Assembly (NCBI GenBank): GCA_037045685.1
Contig: JBAOII010000011.1
Span: 62,001 to 126,000, forward strand
Reading direction: 5' to 3'
DNA: 64,000 nucleotides
Source of the DNA: Competibacter_A sp037045685
Lineage (GTDB): Bacteria > Pseudomonadota > Gammaproteobacteria > Competibacterales > Competibacteraceae
The notes below the pieces were generated by a model. The model was given only the letters and a program-made list of their open reading frames with translations, had not been told where the DNA came from and ran no database searches. Positions 28,216-37,314 of the stretch are shown here, piece by piece. The position numbers were made by a program, and so were the translations under genes. Positions within the stretch are counted from its first letter, which is position 1; each line of letters begins with the position of its first letter.

Positions 28216-29220
28216 ATGGTCGCCGTGACGGTCGCCGTCCTGGGCGTGGGTTCGTGGGGGACCGCGCTGGGGTTGCTGCTGGCGCGCAACGGTCACGCGG
28301 TCCGGCTGTGGGGCCACGACCCCGATGAAGTGGCGCCTCTGCTCCGGGACCGGGAAAACCGTCGCTACCTGCCGGGCATCCCGTTTCCGGCCACGCTGGG
28401 CGTGGGCACCGATCTGGCCGATGCGCTGGCCGGCGTGGAGTTGGCCGTGGCGGCGGTGCCCAGCCACGCTTACGGGGCGACGCTCGCCCGGTTGCGACCG
28501 CACTTGCCGCCCCTCGCCGGCTTCGCTTGGGCCACCAAGGGGCTGGAACACGGCAGCGGCCGGTTTTTGCACGAGGTGACGGCGGAGGTGCTCGGCCAGT
28601 CCTGGCCGGCGGCGGTGATCTCCGGCCCCAGTTTCGCCCGTGAAGTGGCGCTTGGCTTGCCGACCGCCGTGACGGTCGCCGGACGGGATGCGGTTCACGC
28701 CCGCCGGGTGGCGGCTTTGCTGCACGGTTCCAATTTGCGCGCTTACACCAGCAGCGATGTCATCGGCGTCGAATTGGGCGGGGCCATCAAGAACGTGCTG
28801 GCCATCGCCGCCGGGATCGCCGACGGCCTCGGGTTCGGCGCCAACGCCCGAGCGGCGCTGATCACGCGGGGACTGGCGGAAATGGTGCGGCTCGGCTTGG
28901 CGGTGGGCGGGCAGCGCGAAACCTTTATGGGGCTGGCCGGCATCGGCGATCTGGTGCTGACCTGCACCGACGACCAATCCCGCAACCGGCGATTCGGCTT
29001 GGCCATCGGCCGGGGCGAGACCGCCGAGGCGGCGTTCGCGGCCATCGGCCAAGTGGTTGAAGGCGCGGCCACGGCCCGGGAAGCGCTGCGGCTGGCGCGG
29101 CAGCATCGGGTCGAGATGCCGATCACCGAGCAGGTGGATCGAGTGCTGCACCACGGCCAGAATCCCCGGCGGGCGGTGGAAAGCCTGCTGGCGCGCGATC
29201 CGAAGCCGGAAACGCTCTAA
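28216..29220 (+). CDS. gpsA: glycerol-3-phosphate dehydrogenase [NAD(P)+]
   Basis: Reduces dihydroxyacetone phosphate to sn-glycerol 3-phosphate for phospholipid synthesis. The 334-residue protein has the N-terminal Rossmann motif VLGVGSWGTALGLLLARNGH, ATKGLEHGSGRFLHEV, SGPSFAREVA and the catalytic-lysine region ELGGAIKNVLAIAAGIADGLGFGANARAALITRGLAEM. The C-terminal domain holds GLAGIGDLVLTCTDDQSRNRRFG. Length matches the family (339 in E. coli). Confidence 0.97.
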   Translation: MVAVTVAVLGVGSWGTALGLLLARNGHAVRLWGHDPDEVAPLLRDRENRRYLPGIPFPATLGVGTDLADALAGVELAVAAVPSHAYGATLARLRPHLPPLAGFAWATKGLEHGSGRFLHEVTAEVLGQSWPAAVISGPSFAREVALGLPTAVTVAGRDAVHARRVAALLHGSNLRAYTSSDVIGVELGGAIKNVLAIAAGIADGLGFGANARAALITRGLAEMVRLGLAVGGQRETFMGLAGIGDLVLTCTDDQSRNRRFGLAIGRGETAEAAFAAIGQVVEGAATAREALRLARQHRVEMPITEQVDRVLHHGQNPRRAVESLLARDPKPETL

Positions 29221-29239
29221 ATTGGGCGAGTCCCTCGGT

Positions 29240-29848
29240 TTAAGTGAGGCAGTCGTCCAAGAGCGGCCGGGTTTTGGAATCGGACTCTTTATCCGGGCCG
29301 GTATAGGCGCGCGGCCAACGCTTTTTGACCACCGAACTGTCGCTGGCCAAGGCGTGGCAAGTGTTCAGCACGAGCGGCGGCGGTCGATCCTCGGGCGATT
29401 TGGCGTCGTCCTCGTCGTAGCGTTTACCGTACACGGTTTGAAACAGGGTGGTGGCCACCGGACCCAGCAATTCGGTCATGTGAGTGCAGCCGTTCACCCC
29501 CGCGAACAGCTCCTTGAGCTTGAGCGACCACCCCGGCCCGATGGATGCGCCGACCAGCTTTCGGTAACGGCCGGTGATCGCGGGGCAGAGGCCGAACGGC
29601 GAACCGTCGGTACGGGCTTCGATATCGTGGATGCGAAGCCGGCTGTCCACGGTCAGGCGAATCCACATATCGTGCAGGGGCTCGCCGGGCTGAATGGCGC
29701 CTCCGCGATCCTCGTTGGGAAAAGCGTAGGTTTTGGTGTCCACCATCCGGCCCTCGATATCCCATAGACCGTCCTCGCGCTGGTAACCCCAGCATTGCAC
29801 GGTACGATTGTGGAGCAACCGACGAGGGGCGGGATCGGAAAGCGGCAT
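29240..29848 (-). CDS. DUF2889 domain-containing protein
   Basis: A 202-residue protein of the DUF2889 family, recognised from LHNRTVQCWGYQREDGLWDIEGRMVDTKTY-type sequence, LHDMWIRLTVDSRLRIHDIEARTD, CPAITGRYRKLVGASIGPGW and NGCTHMTELLGPVATTLFQT. The conserved Cys and His residues in NGCTHMTEL suggest a metal or active site, but no function is established. It is transcribed away from the secB-gpsA operon, 20 bp from the gpsA stop, and lies downstream of the DUF1289 gene. Confidence 0.85.
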   Translation of the reverse strand: MPLSDPAPRRLLHNRTVQCWGYQREDGLWDIEGRMVDTKTYAFPNEDRGGAIQPGEPLHDMWIRLTVDSRLRIHDIEARTDGSPFGLCPAITGRYRKLVGASIGPGWSLKLKELFAGVNGCTHMTELLGPVATTLFQTVYGKRYDEDDAKSPEDRPPPLVLNTCHALASDSSVVKKRWPRAYTGPDKESDSKTRPLLDDCLT

Positions 29849-29884
29849 AAGGTCCTCTGGGAAGGTTTGATGGTCGACCGAGGG

Positions 29885-30100
29885 TCAATCGCAGAACGTG
29901 CCGTCCATGATGCGGGCCAAGCGACCTTCCAGTTCAGTCAGTACCGCGCGCTTTTGCGAGTGGCTGTAATCCCACCAAGCGGCGATTTCGTCCAAGGTTC
30001 GCAGGCAGCCGTCGCACAGTTGGGTTTGCGAGTTGATGGCGCAGACGCCGATGCAGGGGGAAGGCGGTTCGTTGGGCGAGTAAGGATTATCGGCGGTCAT
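29885..30100 (-). CDS. DUF1289 domain-containing protein
   Basis: A small Cys-rich protein of 71 residues. The family motif SPCIGVCAINSQTQLCDGC is complete, with four Cys that may bind metal, followed by RTLDEIAAWWDYSHSQKRAVL. The start ATG 30100 is chosen because the DUF1289 core then begins near residue 15, as usual. It precedes the DUF2889 gene by 36 bp, so the two may form an operon. Function unknown. Confidence 0.9.
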   Translation of the reverse strand: MTADNPYSPNEPPSPCIGVCAINSQTQLCDGCLRTLDEIAAWWDYSHSQKRAVLTELEGRLARIMDGTFCD

Positions 30101-30813
30101 GACCGAGTGGGTGGCGGGGTTCGCTGGCGGATTGCCGGGTTGGAATGATATAGCGAAGTGGCGTGGCGAATCCACGGATGATTGGCTCGCCGACAGGGCC
30201 TGCGCCGGTCGAAGGCGGGCGCGGCCAAACGCTCTCGTTCGGGTCGTCCGGAGGGAATGCCTCGCGCCGGGGCTCGGCGGGTAGGGGTTGGCCGCGAAGC
30301 GTAAGGGAGTTTTCGTTATGGGTTATCGAGTGTGCTGGTCAGGGCACGCGCCGGAGCGCTTCGGCCGGACGGTGGCGGTCCGGCCCTCGATCCTGTGGTG
30401 GTTGAGGCTCCCCGCAGTCTTCGCGGCCAACAGGTTAAGCCGCTAACCGCTTGATATCTGCCAAAAGCGACACGATCCACCCCAAGCCAAATCGCGCGGA
30501 CGGGCCTCGGCTCTCGACCCGCTCGCGAAATGCTCGCCGGTGAATGGATCGATTTTATCCCGATAAAATAGCCAAAGGGGCGTGTGCGCGTAAATAAGGG
30601 CAAACCCCTATCGGGAGCGGGTTGCCGGCGTCGGCGGCGTCCCCGGACCGGAGTCGGGAATAAGCACATTCGCGATGCGGATTGTTCTTGTATGGATGGG
30701 TGACCAGGTTTAACCTTTAGCCGGATATCGTGACCGGGGGGCGATCGCGCTGCGGTGGTCTCCCTGGTTAAGCGGTTGTGAAACCAACTAAGTGACTCAG
30801 AGGAGGGAACACC
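30101..30813. other. 713-bp gene-free region with small inverted repeats
   Basis: No open frame here looks like a protein. Visible structure: GGCCGGAC and GTCCGGCC forming an 8-bp stem at about 30363-30385, and the perfect palindrome ATTTTATC-CC-GATAAAAT at 30552-30569 in a locally AT-rich patch. The right end should carry the promoter of the 90-residue gene; GAGGAGGG precedes its ATG. Confidence 0.45.
30552..30569. promoter_or_regulatory. palindrome ATTTTATC-CC-GATAAAAT
   Basis: Perfect 8-bp inverted repeat with a two-base centre in intergenic DNA, 245 bp upstream of the 90-residue gene. It could be an operator for an unknown dimeric regulator. No matching site was seen elsewhere in the window. 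Confidence 0.4.
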
Positions 30814-31086
30814 ATGTTGACGTATCAAGACTGCGTGGAACTGAGCGATCTGACCGAGGATGAAATCGAGGCCATCGCCCAGCACGAGCATCTGCCGGAG
30901 ATGGCGGCCTTGGAAATGGGCAGCTATCTGGTGCATACCCCGGAGGGTATCCCGATGATCAAACGCATCATTCTGGATGATATCGAGGAGGCCCGCCGGC
31001 ACGGGCACGACGAGAAAGCTTTACAGTTGAAGCTGGTGTTGAAACACTTTGTCGATACCCACCCAGGCAGTGTGGCCAGCGCCTGA
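30814..31086 (+). CDS. conserved hypothetical protein (90 residues)
   Basis: I do not recognise a named domain. The protein is acidic and helical: it opens MLTYQDCVELSDLTEDEIEAIAQHEHLPEMAALEMG, has the central segment IPMIKRIILDDIEEARRHGHDEKALQLK, and ends in a short polar tail. A strong ribosome binding site (GAGGAGGG, eight bases before the ATG) and good codon bias argue that it is real. It stands alone between gene-poor stretches. It may be a small regulatory or adaptor protein, but this is a guess. Confidence 0.75.
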   Translation: MLTYQDCVELSDLTEDEIEAIAQHEHLPEMAALEMGSYLVHTPEGIPMIKRIILDDIEEARRHGHDEKALQLKLVLKHFVDTHPGSVASA

Positions 31087-31219
31087 ACGGGGTCGAGGGA
31101 TAGCCGCAGCCGATATTCAGGCCGGCGGAAACGGATCGGCGGGCGGATAAAACCGCTCCCGGTTCGCGAGCTGTGGGAGGGGGGCACGCCGCCGAAAGGG
31201 ATCGCGTGGCGATGCGCCT

Positions 31220-31846
31220 CTAGGGGTGCGTTTGGGGAGAATCCGAGGATAACAAGAACTGCACTTCGGCCAGGCCGGCACGCCGCAGGGGCCGGCCATC
31301 GACCGGGCTCGGGGGCGCTTCCCGCTCGTCCAAGAGCGCGAAGACCGTCAGCTCGATGAAAGTGTTGCCGGCCCCGAAGCGGAAGACCGGCAGGGAGACG
31401 CGATCACCATTGTTCAATTTCTGGCGGCGTTCCGAGGTTTCCAGGGGGATGCGATGCTCCATCAAAAACATCAGAACATCCTTGGGCGTATCGGCGAACA
31501 GGTGAAGCTGAACGTCCGAGTGCGAGCCGGCGGTTCCGTGCAGCACCGGCCCGACTAGTTTGGGCCGAAAGCTCGCCAGGAAGCGCATGGCCTCCAAAGC
31601 GGTTTCGCGCAGGACGCGCAAACGGACGGCTTGCCGTTCGGCGTGGAACAGCCGCTGATGCTCGATCACGGCCCGTTCGATCTCGGCGTTGTCCGGCAGG
31701 GCGGCCCTGTCGTCGACCGCCAAGCGGAGCGCGGCCTTGCGCTTGGCCGCTCGAAAATCCTTGATGCCTTCCTCGACCATCAGCCGGGCGCACTCCTGCG
31801 CCAGCAAGGTTTTGAGTCGGTGTTGGTCGCGATAGCGGCGGGCCAT
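31220..31846 (-). CDS. conserved hypothetical protein, nucleotidyltransferase-like
   Basis: A 208-residue protein found in various proteobacteria; to my recollection its relatives are often mislabelled as a UDP-N-acetylmuramate-alanine ligase, although it lacks that enzyme's ATP-binding motif. The N-terminal half is helical (LLAQECARLMVEEGIKDFRAAKRKAALRL-like). The C-terminal half has LVGPVLHGTAGSHSDVQLHLFADTPKDVLMFL, where G-S-x-S-D-V resembles the GS...D motif of minimal nucleotidyltransferases, and ends with SPVDGRPLRRAGLAEVQ. Function unknown. It is divergent from pilM, where the penicillin-binding protein gene mrcA/ponA is usual. Confidence 0.75.
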   Translation of the reverse strand: MARRYRDQHRLKTLLAQECARLMVEEGIKDFRAAKRKAALRLAVDDRAALPDNAEIERAVIEHQRLFHAERQAVRLRVLRETALEAMRFLASFRPKLVGPVLHGTAGSHSDVQLHLFADTPKDVLMFLMEHRIPLETSERRQKLNNGDRVSLPVFRFGAGNTFIELTVFALLDEREAPPSPVDGRPLRRAGLAEVQFLLSSDSPQTHP

Positions 31847-32070
31847 GGGGCAAATTCCGGTGGTGCGGTGGCGGCGAGGCCGAAGGACCGGTGCCGCGCT
31901 GGATGGACCGCGCGTGGGGAGGAAGGTTCGCGCCGCATCGGCAACGGTCGAGCAGCCTTGGCATTATCTCCAGATGAGGCCAAACTTCCCAGAGTCTTGG
32001 CGCCGGTTGTTTGCTATATTCTCTCGGGTGCGTTTGATTCGTCCAATCTGATTCAGTTGAGGATGCGAAA

Positions 32071-33174
32071 TTGGCTCTGTTCAAGCGTAAGGAACCCATT
32101 CTGGGTATCGATATCAGTCCCTCGGCGGTCAAGCTGATCGAACTGAGCCGTTCCGGGCAGCGGTTTCGAGTCGAGGCCTTCGCCATCGAGCCGCTGGGCG
32201 AAGGCATGATGGAGGACCGCAATCTCACCGATCCGGGCGAAGTGGGCGAAGCGATCAAGCGGGCTTGGCGCAAATCCGGCACGCGCTTGCGCCGCGCCGC
32301 CGTCGCCGTGCCGACGTCCAGCGTGATCACGCGCGCCGTGCCGATGCCGGCGGAGTTCAAGGAGAGCGACATCGAAGTCAACATGTCGATCGAGGCATCC
32401 CAGTACATCCCATATCCCATCGAGGAGGTTTACCTCGATTTCGAAGTGAAAGGGCCCTCTCAGGCCAACAGCGAAATGCAGGATGTCATGCTGGTGGCGT
32501 CCCGCCGGGAAAACGTGGATACGCGGGAAGCCGCCATCAAGGAGGCCGGATTGGTGCCGGCCATCGTGGACGTGGAGGTGTACGCGCTGGAAAACGTGTT
32601 CCGGCTGCTGATGGACTCCCTGCCCAAAGCCGGCGGCGAGAGCGGATCGCTCAGCTTGACCAAGGCGCGGGATAGCCTGACCGCGCTAGTGGATATCGGC
32701 GCCACCATCACCAATTTGTACATCTTGCAGCAGGACCGCGTCATTTTCACCCGCGAGCAGGGCTTCGGCTGCGATCAGCTCACCGTCCGGATCGCCGAGT
32801 CCTACGGCCTGCCCCGCGATCAGGCCGAGCAGATGAAGCGCTCCGGCCAAGTGGCCGACGATTTCGCCGTGACGGTCCTGGAGCCCTTCAAGCAAATGCT
32901 GGCCGAGCAGATCGGACACGGGCTGCAATTCTTTTTTTCCTCCGACCAGTATGTTTCGGGCCGCTATAATGTGGATACAATTGTCCTGGTGGGCGGAGGC
33001 GCCATGATCGTGGGGTTGGACCGGGTGGTCGCGGACGTGTTGGGCATCACCACGGTCGTCGCCAATCCCTTCAAGAACATGGGCAGCGCCGTCAGGGTGA
33101 ACAGCAGCGCTCTGTTGCGGGACGCGCCGTTGCTGGCGATCGCTGGCGGGCTGGCCCTGAGGAGCTTCGACTGA
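32071..33174 (+). CDS. pilM: type IV pilus assembly protein PilM
   Basis: Actin-like cytoplasmic protein of the type IV pilus alignment complex that binds the PilN N-terminus. The 367-residue protein has the FtsA-like fold pattern LGIDISPSAVKLIELS, an insertion domain with VPTSSVITR, DIGATITNLYIL and VLVGGGAMIVGLDRVVADVLG. The start is TTG at 32071, giving MALFKRKEPILGID, with GAGG eight bases upstream. One base separates its stop from the pilN ATG. Confidence 0.95.
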   Translation: MALFKRKEPILGIDISPSAVKLIELSRSGQRFRVEAFAIEPLGEGMMEDRNLTDPGEVGEAIKRAWRKSGTRLRRAAVAVPTSSVITRAVPMPAEFKESDIEVNMSIEASQYIPYPIEEVYLDFEVKGPSQANSEMQDVMLVASRRENVDTREAAIKEAGLVPAIVDVEVYALENVFRLLMDSLPKAGGESGSLSLTKARDSLTALVDIGATITNLYILQQDRVIFTREQGFGCDQLTVRIAESYGLPRDQAEQMKRSGQVADDFAVTVLEPFKQMLAEQIGHGLQFFFSSDQYVSGRYNVDTIVLVGGGAMIVGLDRVVADVLGITTVVANPFKNMGSAVRVNSSALLRDAPLLAIAGGLALRSFD

Positions 33175-33175
33175 C

Positions 33176-33749
33176 ATGACGCGCATCAATTTATTGCCTT
33201 GGCGAGAGGCACGCCGCGCCCTGCGGCAGCGCGAGCTGATCATGATGCTGGTCGCCGCGGCCCTGCTCGCGTCGGGAGCCGTGTTCTTGGTGCATACCGA
33301 GATCGCCAATCGCATCGAGATCCAGCAGGAACGCAACAACTATCTGCGCGGCGAGATCGCCCGGCTCAAGAAAGCGGCCGAGGAATTGCAGGAGCTGCAA
33401 AAGACCAAGAACCGGCTTGGTGGATCGTCTGAACGTCATCCAGAAACTGCAAGCCAGCCGTCCCGGCATGGTGCGGATGCTGGACGAGCTCGTCCGGTTG
33501 ATTCCGCAGGATATCTTTCTGACCGAGTTCAAGACCGCCAGCAATCAGGTGACTCTCAAAGGCATCGCCCGCTCCGACAACGTCATTTCCGATTTCATGC
33601 GCAGCATTCGGGATGCCAACCTGTTCGGCGAACCGGCGTTACAGATCATCGAAACCCGGAACGTGAACAACGTGCAGGCGCGGGTGTTCGAGATGATCGT
33701 TCCGCTCAAGCTGGAGGCCAATCAAGCCGGCGCGGGGGGTAAGACATGA
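33176..33749 (+). pseudogene. pilN: type IV pilus assembly protein PilN, interrupted by a +1 frameshift
   Basis: Inner-membrane protein that links PilM to PilO. The first frame (from ATG 33176) gives the conserved N-terminal PilM-binding motif INLLPWRE, a transmembrane helix and a coiled coil up to KTKNRL. The second frame takes over at 33417-33419 with VDRLNVIQKLQASRPGMVRMLDEL and continues to the stop at 33749. Removing one T at 33417-33418 (CGGCTTGG to CGGCTGG) restores a 190-residue PilN of normal length. The neighbours pilM, pilO and pilP are intact, so a sequencing error is more likely than a true null. Confidence 0.9.
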
Positions 33750-34420
33750 ATCTATCCGAGATCAACCTCAGCGATTTCGATCTTCGGGAAGCCGGCGATT
33801 GGCCGCTGGCCGGCAAGCTGGTACTCGCCGTTTTGGTCATCGCCGCCGTGCTGGGGGCCGGGTACTATTTTCTCACCAGCGACCAACTGGCTCAGTTGGA
33901 CCAGGTGACCAACGAAGAGCAGCAACTGCGGCAAGACTTCATCGAAAAGCAGCGGGTGGCGGCCAATCTCGAATCGTTTCGGGCTCAACTCAAGCAAATG
34001 GAAGCCGATCTACAAGTGATGCTGCGGCAGTTGCCGACCGGAACCGAAATGCCCGAACTGCTCGCAAACGTCTCCGATACCGGCAAGAAAAACGGTCTCG
34101 ACTTCGAGCTGTTCAAGCCGGAGGCCGAGCAACCGAGGGACTTTTACGCCGCCAAGCCCATCACCATCAAGGCGCTGGGGAGCTACCATCAGTTCGGCGC
34201 TTTCGTCAGCGGGGTCGCGGCCTTGCCGCGCATCGTGACCTTGGAAAACGCCACGCTGACCGGCGCAGCCCCCGCCGCCAAGGGAGCGAAACCCGGAAAA
34301 GGGGACAAGCCGGGACAATTGACCATCCAGGCGACCTTGCAGACCTATCGTTACATGGAGGAAGGCGGCGTTCCGGCTGGAGGCGGTCAGCAGCAAGGGA
34401 AGGGGGCCGCTAAAAAATGA
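33746..34420 (+). CDS. pilO: type IV pilus inner-membrane protein PilO
   Basis: Partner of PilN in the pilus alignment subcomplex. The 224-residue protein has an N-terminal transmembrane segment (LVLAVLVIAAVLGAGYYFLT), a periplasmic coiled coil (QVTNEEQQLRQDFIEKQ), and a ferredoxin-like domain with KPITIKALGSYHQFGAFVSGVAALPRIV. The final 20 residues are Gly/Gln/Lys-rich. Start and stop overlap pilN and pilP by four bases each, which implies translational coupling. Confidence 0.95.
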   Translation: MNLSEINLSDFDLREAGDWPLAGKLVLAVLVIAAVLGAGYYFLTSDQLAQLDQVTNEEQQLRQDFIEKQRVAANLESFRAQLKQMEADLQVMLRQLPTGTEMPELLANVSDTGKKNGLDFELFKPEAEQPRDFYAAKPITIKALGSYHQFGAFVSGVAALPRIVTLENATLTGAAPAAKGAKPGKGDKPGQLTIQATLQTYRYMEEGGVPAGGGQQQGKGAAKK

Positions 34421-35007
34421 ACGTGCGTTTTCATCCCGGTTCCGTCGGCGCGTCCGTGCGGGGGGGCTTGTTGCTGGGTGTGGCGCTCGCCTCGCTGGCG
34501 GGGTGCGCGCAGCGGGATCTGACCGATCTGCAGCAGTTCGTCGAGAAAACCAAGCGCGAGACGCCGGTGAAAAAGCTCGATCCGCCACCGGAAATCAAGC
34601 CGTACACGCCGTTCGCCTATACCGCCCAGGGCATCAAGGATCCCTTCCTGGTGGCGCCGTTCGCCCAGGAAGAAGAGCTGGAAATGACGCGGGAAGCGGC
34701 GGCGCCGGGCGGCAATTACACCGGCGTTCGACCCGACCCGAACCGGGTTCGGGAAGAGCTCGAAAAGTATTCGCTGGGTTCCCTGAAGATGATGGGCACT
34801 TTTCGGATGGGCGGGAGCAAGGAGTTGTGGGCGCTGGTTCTGGCGCCGGACGGCGTCGTGCATCGGGTTCAGAAAAACAATTACCTGGGCACCAACCACG
34901 GCAAGATTCTCAATGTTTCGGAGCAGCGGGTCGATCTGAAGGAGATCGTACCGGATGGGCCCGGACGCTGGCAGGAGCGGGATGCGTTCCTGTCGCTTAC
35001 CCAATGA
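34417..35007 (+). CDS. pilP: type IV pilus lipoprotein PilP
   Basis: Lipoprotein that connects PilNO to the secretin PilQ. The 196-residue protein has a signal with lipobox LASLAGC. The disordered N-terminal part is followed by FAYTAQGIKDPF, the PilQ-binding region, and a C-terminal beta domain (LGSLKMMGTFRMGGSKELWALVLAPDG, GTNHGKI). It lies between pilO (4-bp overlap) and pilQ (16-bp gap). Confidence 0.95.
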   Translation: MNVRFHPGSVGASVRGGLLLGVALASLAGCAQRDLTDLQQFVEKTKRETPVKKLDPPPEIKPYTPFAYTAQGIKDPFLVAPFAQEEELEMTREAAAPGGNYTGVRPDPNRVREELEKYSLGSLKMMGTFRMGGSKELWALVLAPDGVVHRVQKNNYLGTNHGKILNVSEQRVDLKEIVPDGPGRWQERDAFLSLTQ

Positions 35008-35023
35008 TCAAGGGGGAAGTGTC

Positions 35024-37264
35024 ATGACAAGCAGGTCCATGAGCGAAGGCCAACATGACCGGCGGTCGGACGGTGCGCGGTTGCCGCGGTGGTTGCCGTT
35101 GATGGTGCTGGTCCTGGGATTGGCGCTGGAGGCGGTATGGAACCCGGCGGCGATGGCGGTCGGCGCCGAGCAACAGCCGGTGTTGCAGGCGGTCGATATC
35201 AGCCCGCTCGCCGGTAATCGCCTGCAGATCCGGTTCCGGTTGTCGGGAACCCCAAAAGGCCCTCCCAGCAGTTTCACCATCAACGAGCCCGCGCGGATCG
35301 TGCTGGATTTTCTGGACACGCGCAACGGGTTGAGCGCGCGGCAGCAGAGCATCAACGTGGGGGTGGCCGACAAGATCAGCGTCCTGGAGGGAGCCGATCG
35401 GACCCGGGCTTCGTTGAATTTGGCGCGCTTGGTGCCGTACAGCGTGCAGGTTCAAGGCGATTCGGTCGTGCTGACCTTGAGCAATGCCGGGACGGCGGCG
35501 GCCAAGACCCCAGCGCCGACGCCGGGCGCTTCGGTGGCGGCGGCGGCCAGCTCGCGGCGCTCCGAGGCTCCGATCTCGGTGTCGCGCAATATCGGGGATG
35601 TCAGCTTCCGGCGCGGGCCGGGCGGTCAGGGCGTGGTCACGGTGAAGCTGTCCAATCCCGGTATTCCGGTCGATGTCAGGCAGGAAGGCAACCAGATCGT
35701 CGCCGATTTTCAAGGGGCGACGCTGCCGCGCGGCCAGCAGCGGCGGTTGGACGTGATCGATTTCGCCACTCCGGTTTCGACCGTGGAAGCGTTGAACCGG
35801 GGCAATAATGCCCGGTTGAACATCCAGCCCAATCCGCCGTTCGAGTATCTGGCCTATCAGGCCAACGACCTTTACGTGATCGAGGTGCGTCCGCCGCAAA
35901 AAACGCCGGAACAGGAAGAGAAGGAGGCGATGTTCGATCCGGCCAAGAAGAAGTACAAGGGCGATTTGCTGTCGTTGAACTTCCAGGATATCGAGGTGCG
36001 GGCGATCCTCCAGATTCTGGCCGATTTCACCGGATTGAACATCGTGGTCAGCGACAGCGTGAAGGGCAATCTGACCCTGCGCTTGCAGAACGTGCCCTGG
36101 GATCAGGCGCTGGATATCATCCTGCGCACCAAGGGCTTGACCATGCGCCAAAACGGCAACGTGATCTTCATCGCTCCCACCGAGGAAGTCGCCGCTCGCG
36201 AAAAGCTGGATCTGGAGTCGCGCAAGACGGTGGAGGAGCTGGTTCCGCTGCGCACCGAGATCATTCAGGTCAATTACGCCAAGGCGGCCGATCTGGCGAA
36301 GCTGCTGAAATCCCAGGACAAGGATAAAGGTACAATTCTATCTCCGCGCGGCAGCGTCGAGATCGACGAGCGCACCAATACCCTGATCGTCAAGGAAGTG
36401 CCGGACAAACTGGCCGAGGTGCGGGATCTGGTGACCAAGCTGGACACGCCGATCCGGCAGGTGTTGATCGATTCGCGAATCGTGATCGCCAGCAACGATT
36501 TCAGCCGGGATTTGGGCGTGCGGTTTGGTGTGACCGGGGTCGCGGCGAACGGCAACGAAGGCGTCGGCACGATCAGCGGCACGTCCGCCGGAACCAACAC
36601 GATCGTCAATAGCGCGCGAAACAATTTGCTCGCCACCGGTCAACCCTTTCCGGTCGCGATTCCGGGACTCGACCAGCGCTTGGGCGTCAACCTGCCGGCG
36701 GCTGGCCCGAGCTTGGCCTTCGCCATTCTGGGAGCCGATTATCTCGTCGATTTGGAGTTGTCGGCGTTGCAGGCGGAAGGGCAGGGCGAGATAGTCTCCA
36801 ATCCGAAAGTGCTGACGGCCGACAACAAAAAAGCCACCATCTTGCAGGGCCGGCAAATCCCGTATTCGACGGTCAGCCAGGATGGCACCAAGGTGGAGTT
36901 CAAAGATGCTTTCCTGAAATTGGAAGTCACGCCCCAGATCACGCCGGATGATCGCGTGGGCTTGAAACTCAAGGTTTCGAAGGACGAGGAAGGCGCCGTG
37001 GTGCAGACCGCGACCGGCCCACAGGCCAGCATCGACAAGCGCGAAGTCGAGACCGACGTGATGGTGAACAACGGCGAGACCGTGGTGCTGGGCGGGGTTT
37101 TCGAGCAGACCAAGGGGGATAGAGTGAGCAAGGTTCCCTTGCTGGGGGACATTCCCTTGTTGGGCTATTTGTTCCGAAACACCAACAAGTCGGATACCAA
37201 GCGCGAGCTGCTGATTTTCGTGACGCCGCAAATTTTGAAGAACGGCACGGTCGCCGAGCGTTAA
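35024..37264 (+). CDS. pilQ: type IV pilus secretin PilQ
   Basis: Outer-membrane secretin through which the pilus exits. The 746-residue protein has a signal peptide, two AMIN domains (about residues 50-290, beginning LQAVDISPLAGNRLQIRF), an N0/STN domain (ISLNFQDIEVRAILQILADFTGLN-like), an N1 domain, and the C-terminal secretin domain with VLTADNKKATILQGRQIPY and VPLLGDIPLLGYLFRN. GGGGGAAG six bases before ATG 35024 fixes the start. PilQ completes the pilMNOPQ operon. Confidence 0.97.
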   Translation: MTSRSMSEGQHDRRSDGARLPRWLPLMVLVLGLALEAVWNPAAMAVGAEQQPVLQAVDISPLAGNRLQIRFRLSGTPKGPPSSFTINEPARIVLDFLDTRNGLSARQQSINVGVADKISVLEGADRTRASLNLARLVPYSVQVQGDSVVLTLSNAGTAAAKTPAPTPGASVAAAASSRRSEAPISVSRNIGDVSFRRGPGGQGVVTVKLSNPGIPVDVRQEGNQIVADFQGATLPRGQQRRLDVIDFATPVSTVEALNRGNNARLNIQPNPPFEYLAYQANDLYVIEVRPPQKTPEQEEKEAMFDPAKKKYKGDLLSLNFQDIEVRAILQILADFTGLNIVVSDSVKGNLTLRLQNVPWDQALDIILRTKGLTMRQNGNVIFIAPTEEVAAREKLDLESRKTVEELVPLRTEIIQVNYAKAADLAKLLKSQDKDKGTILSPRGSVEIDERTNTLIVKEVPDKLAEVRDLVTKLDTPIRQVLIDSRIVIASNDFSRDLGVRFGVTGVAANGNEGVGTISGTSAGTNTIVNSARNNLLATGQPFPVAIPGLDQRLGVNLPAAGPSLAFAILGADYLVDLELSALQAEGQGEIVSNPKVLTADNKKATILQGRQIPYSTVSQDGTKVEFKDAFLKLEVTPQITPDDRVGLKLKVSKDEEGAVVQTATGPQASIDKREVETDVMVNNGETVVLGGVFEQTKGDRVSKVPLLGDIPLLGYLFRNTNKSDTKRELLIFVTPQILKNGTVAER

Positions 37265-37314
37265 CCGGCTCTGCCTAATTCCAAAGTACTTATCTGATGA
37301 GGGGAGAACACTCC

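Noticed and set aside
30316..31008. 230-codon minus-strand frame in the gene-poor region
   Set aside because: It overlaps the better supported 90-residue gene, with no ribosome binding site and no domain.
33411..33422. Programmed +1 frameshifting in pilN
   Set aside because: No slippery stop codon context as in prfB and no Shine-Dalgarno-like stimulator; one extra T explains it more simply.
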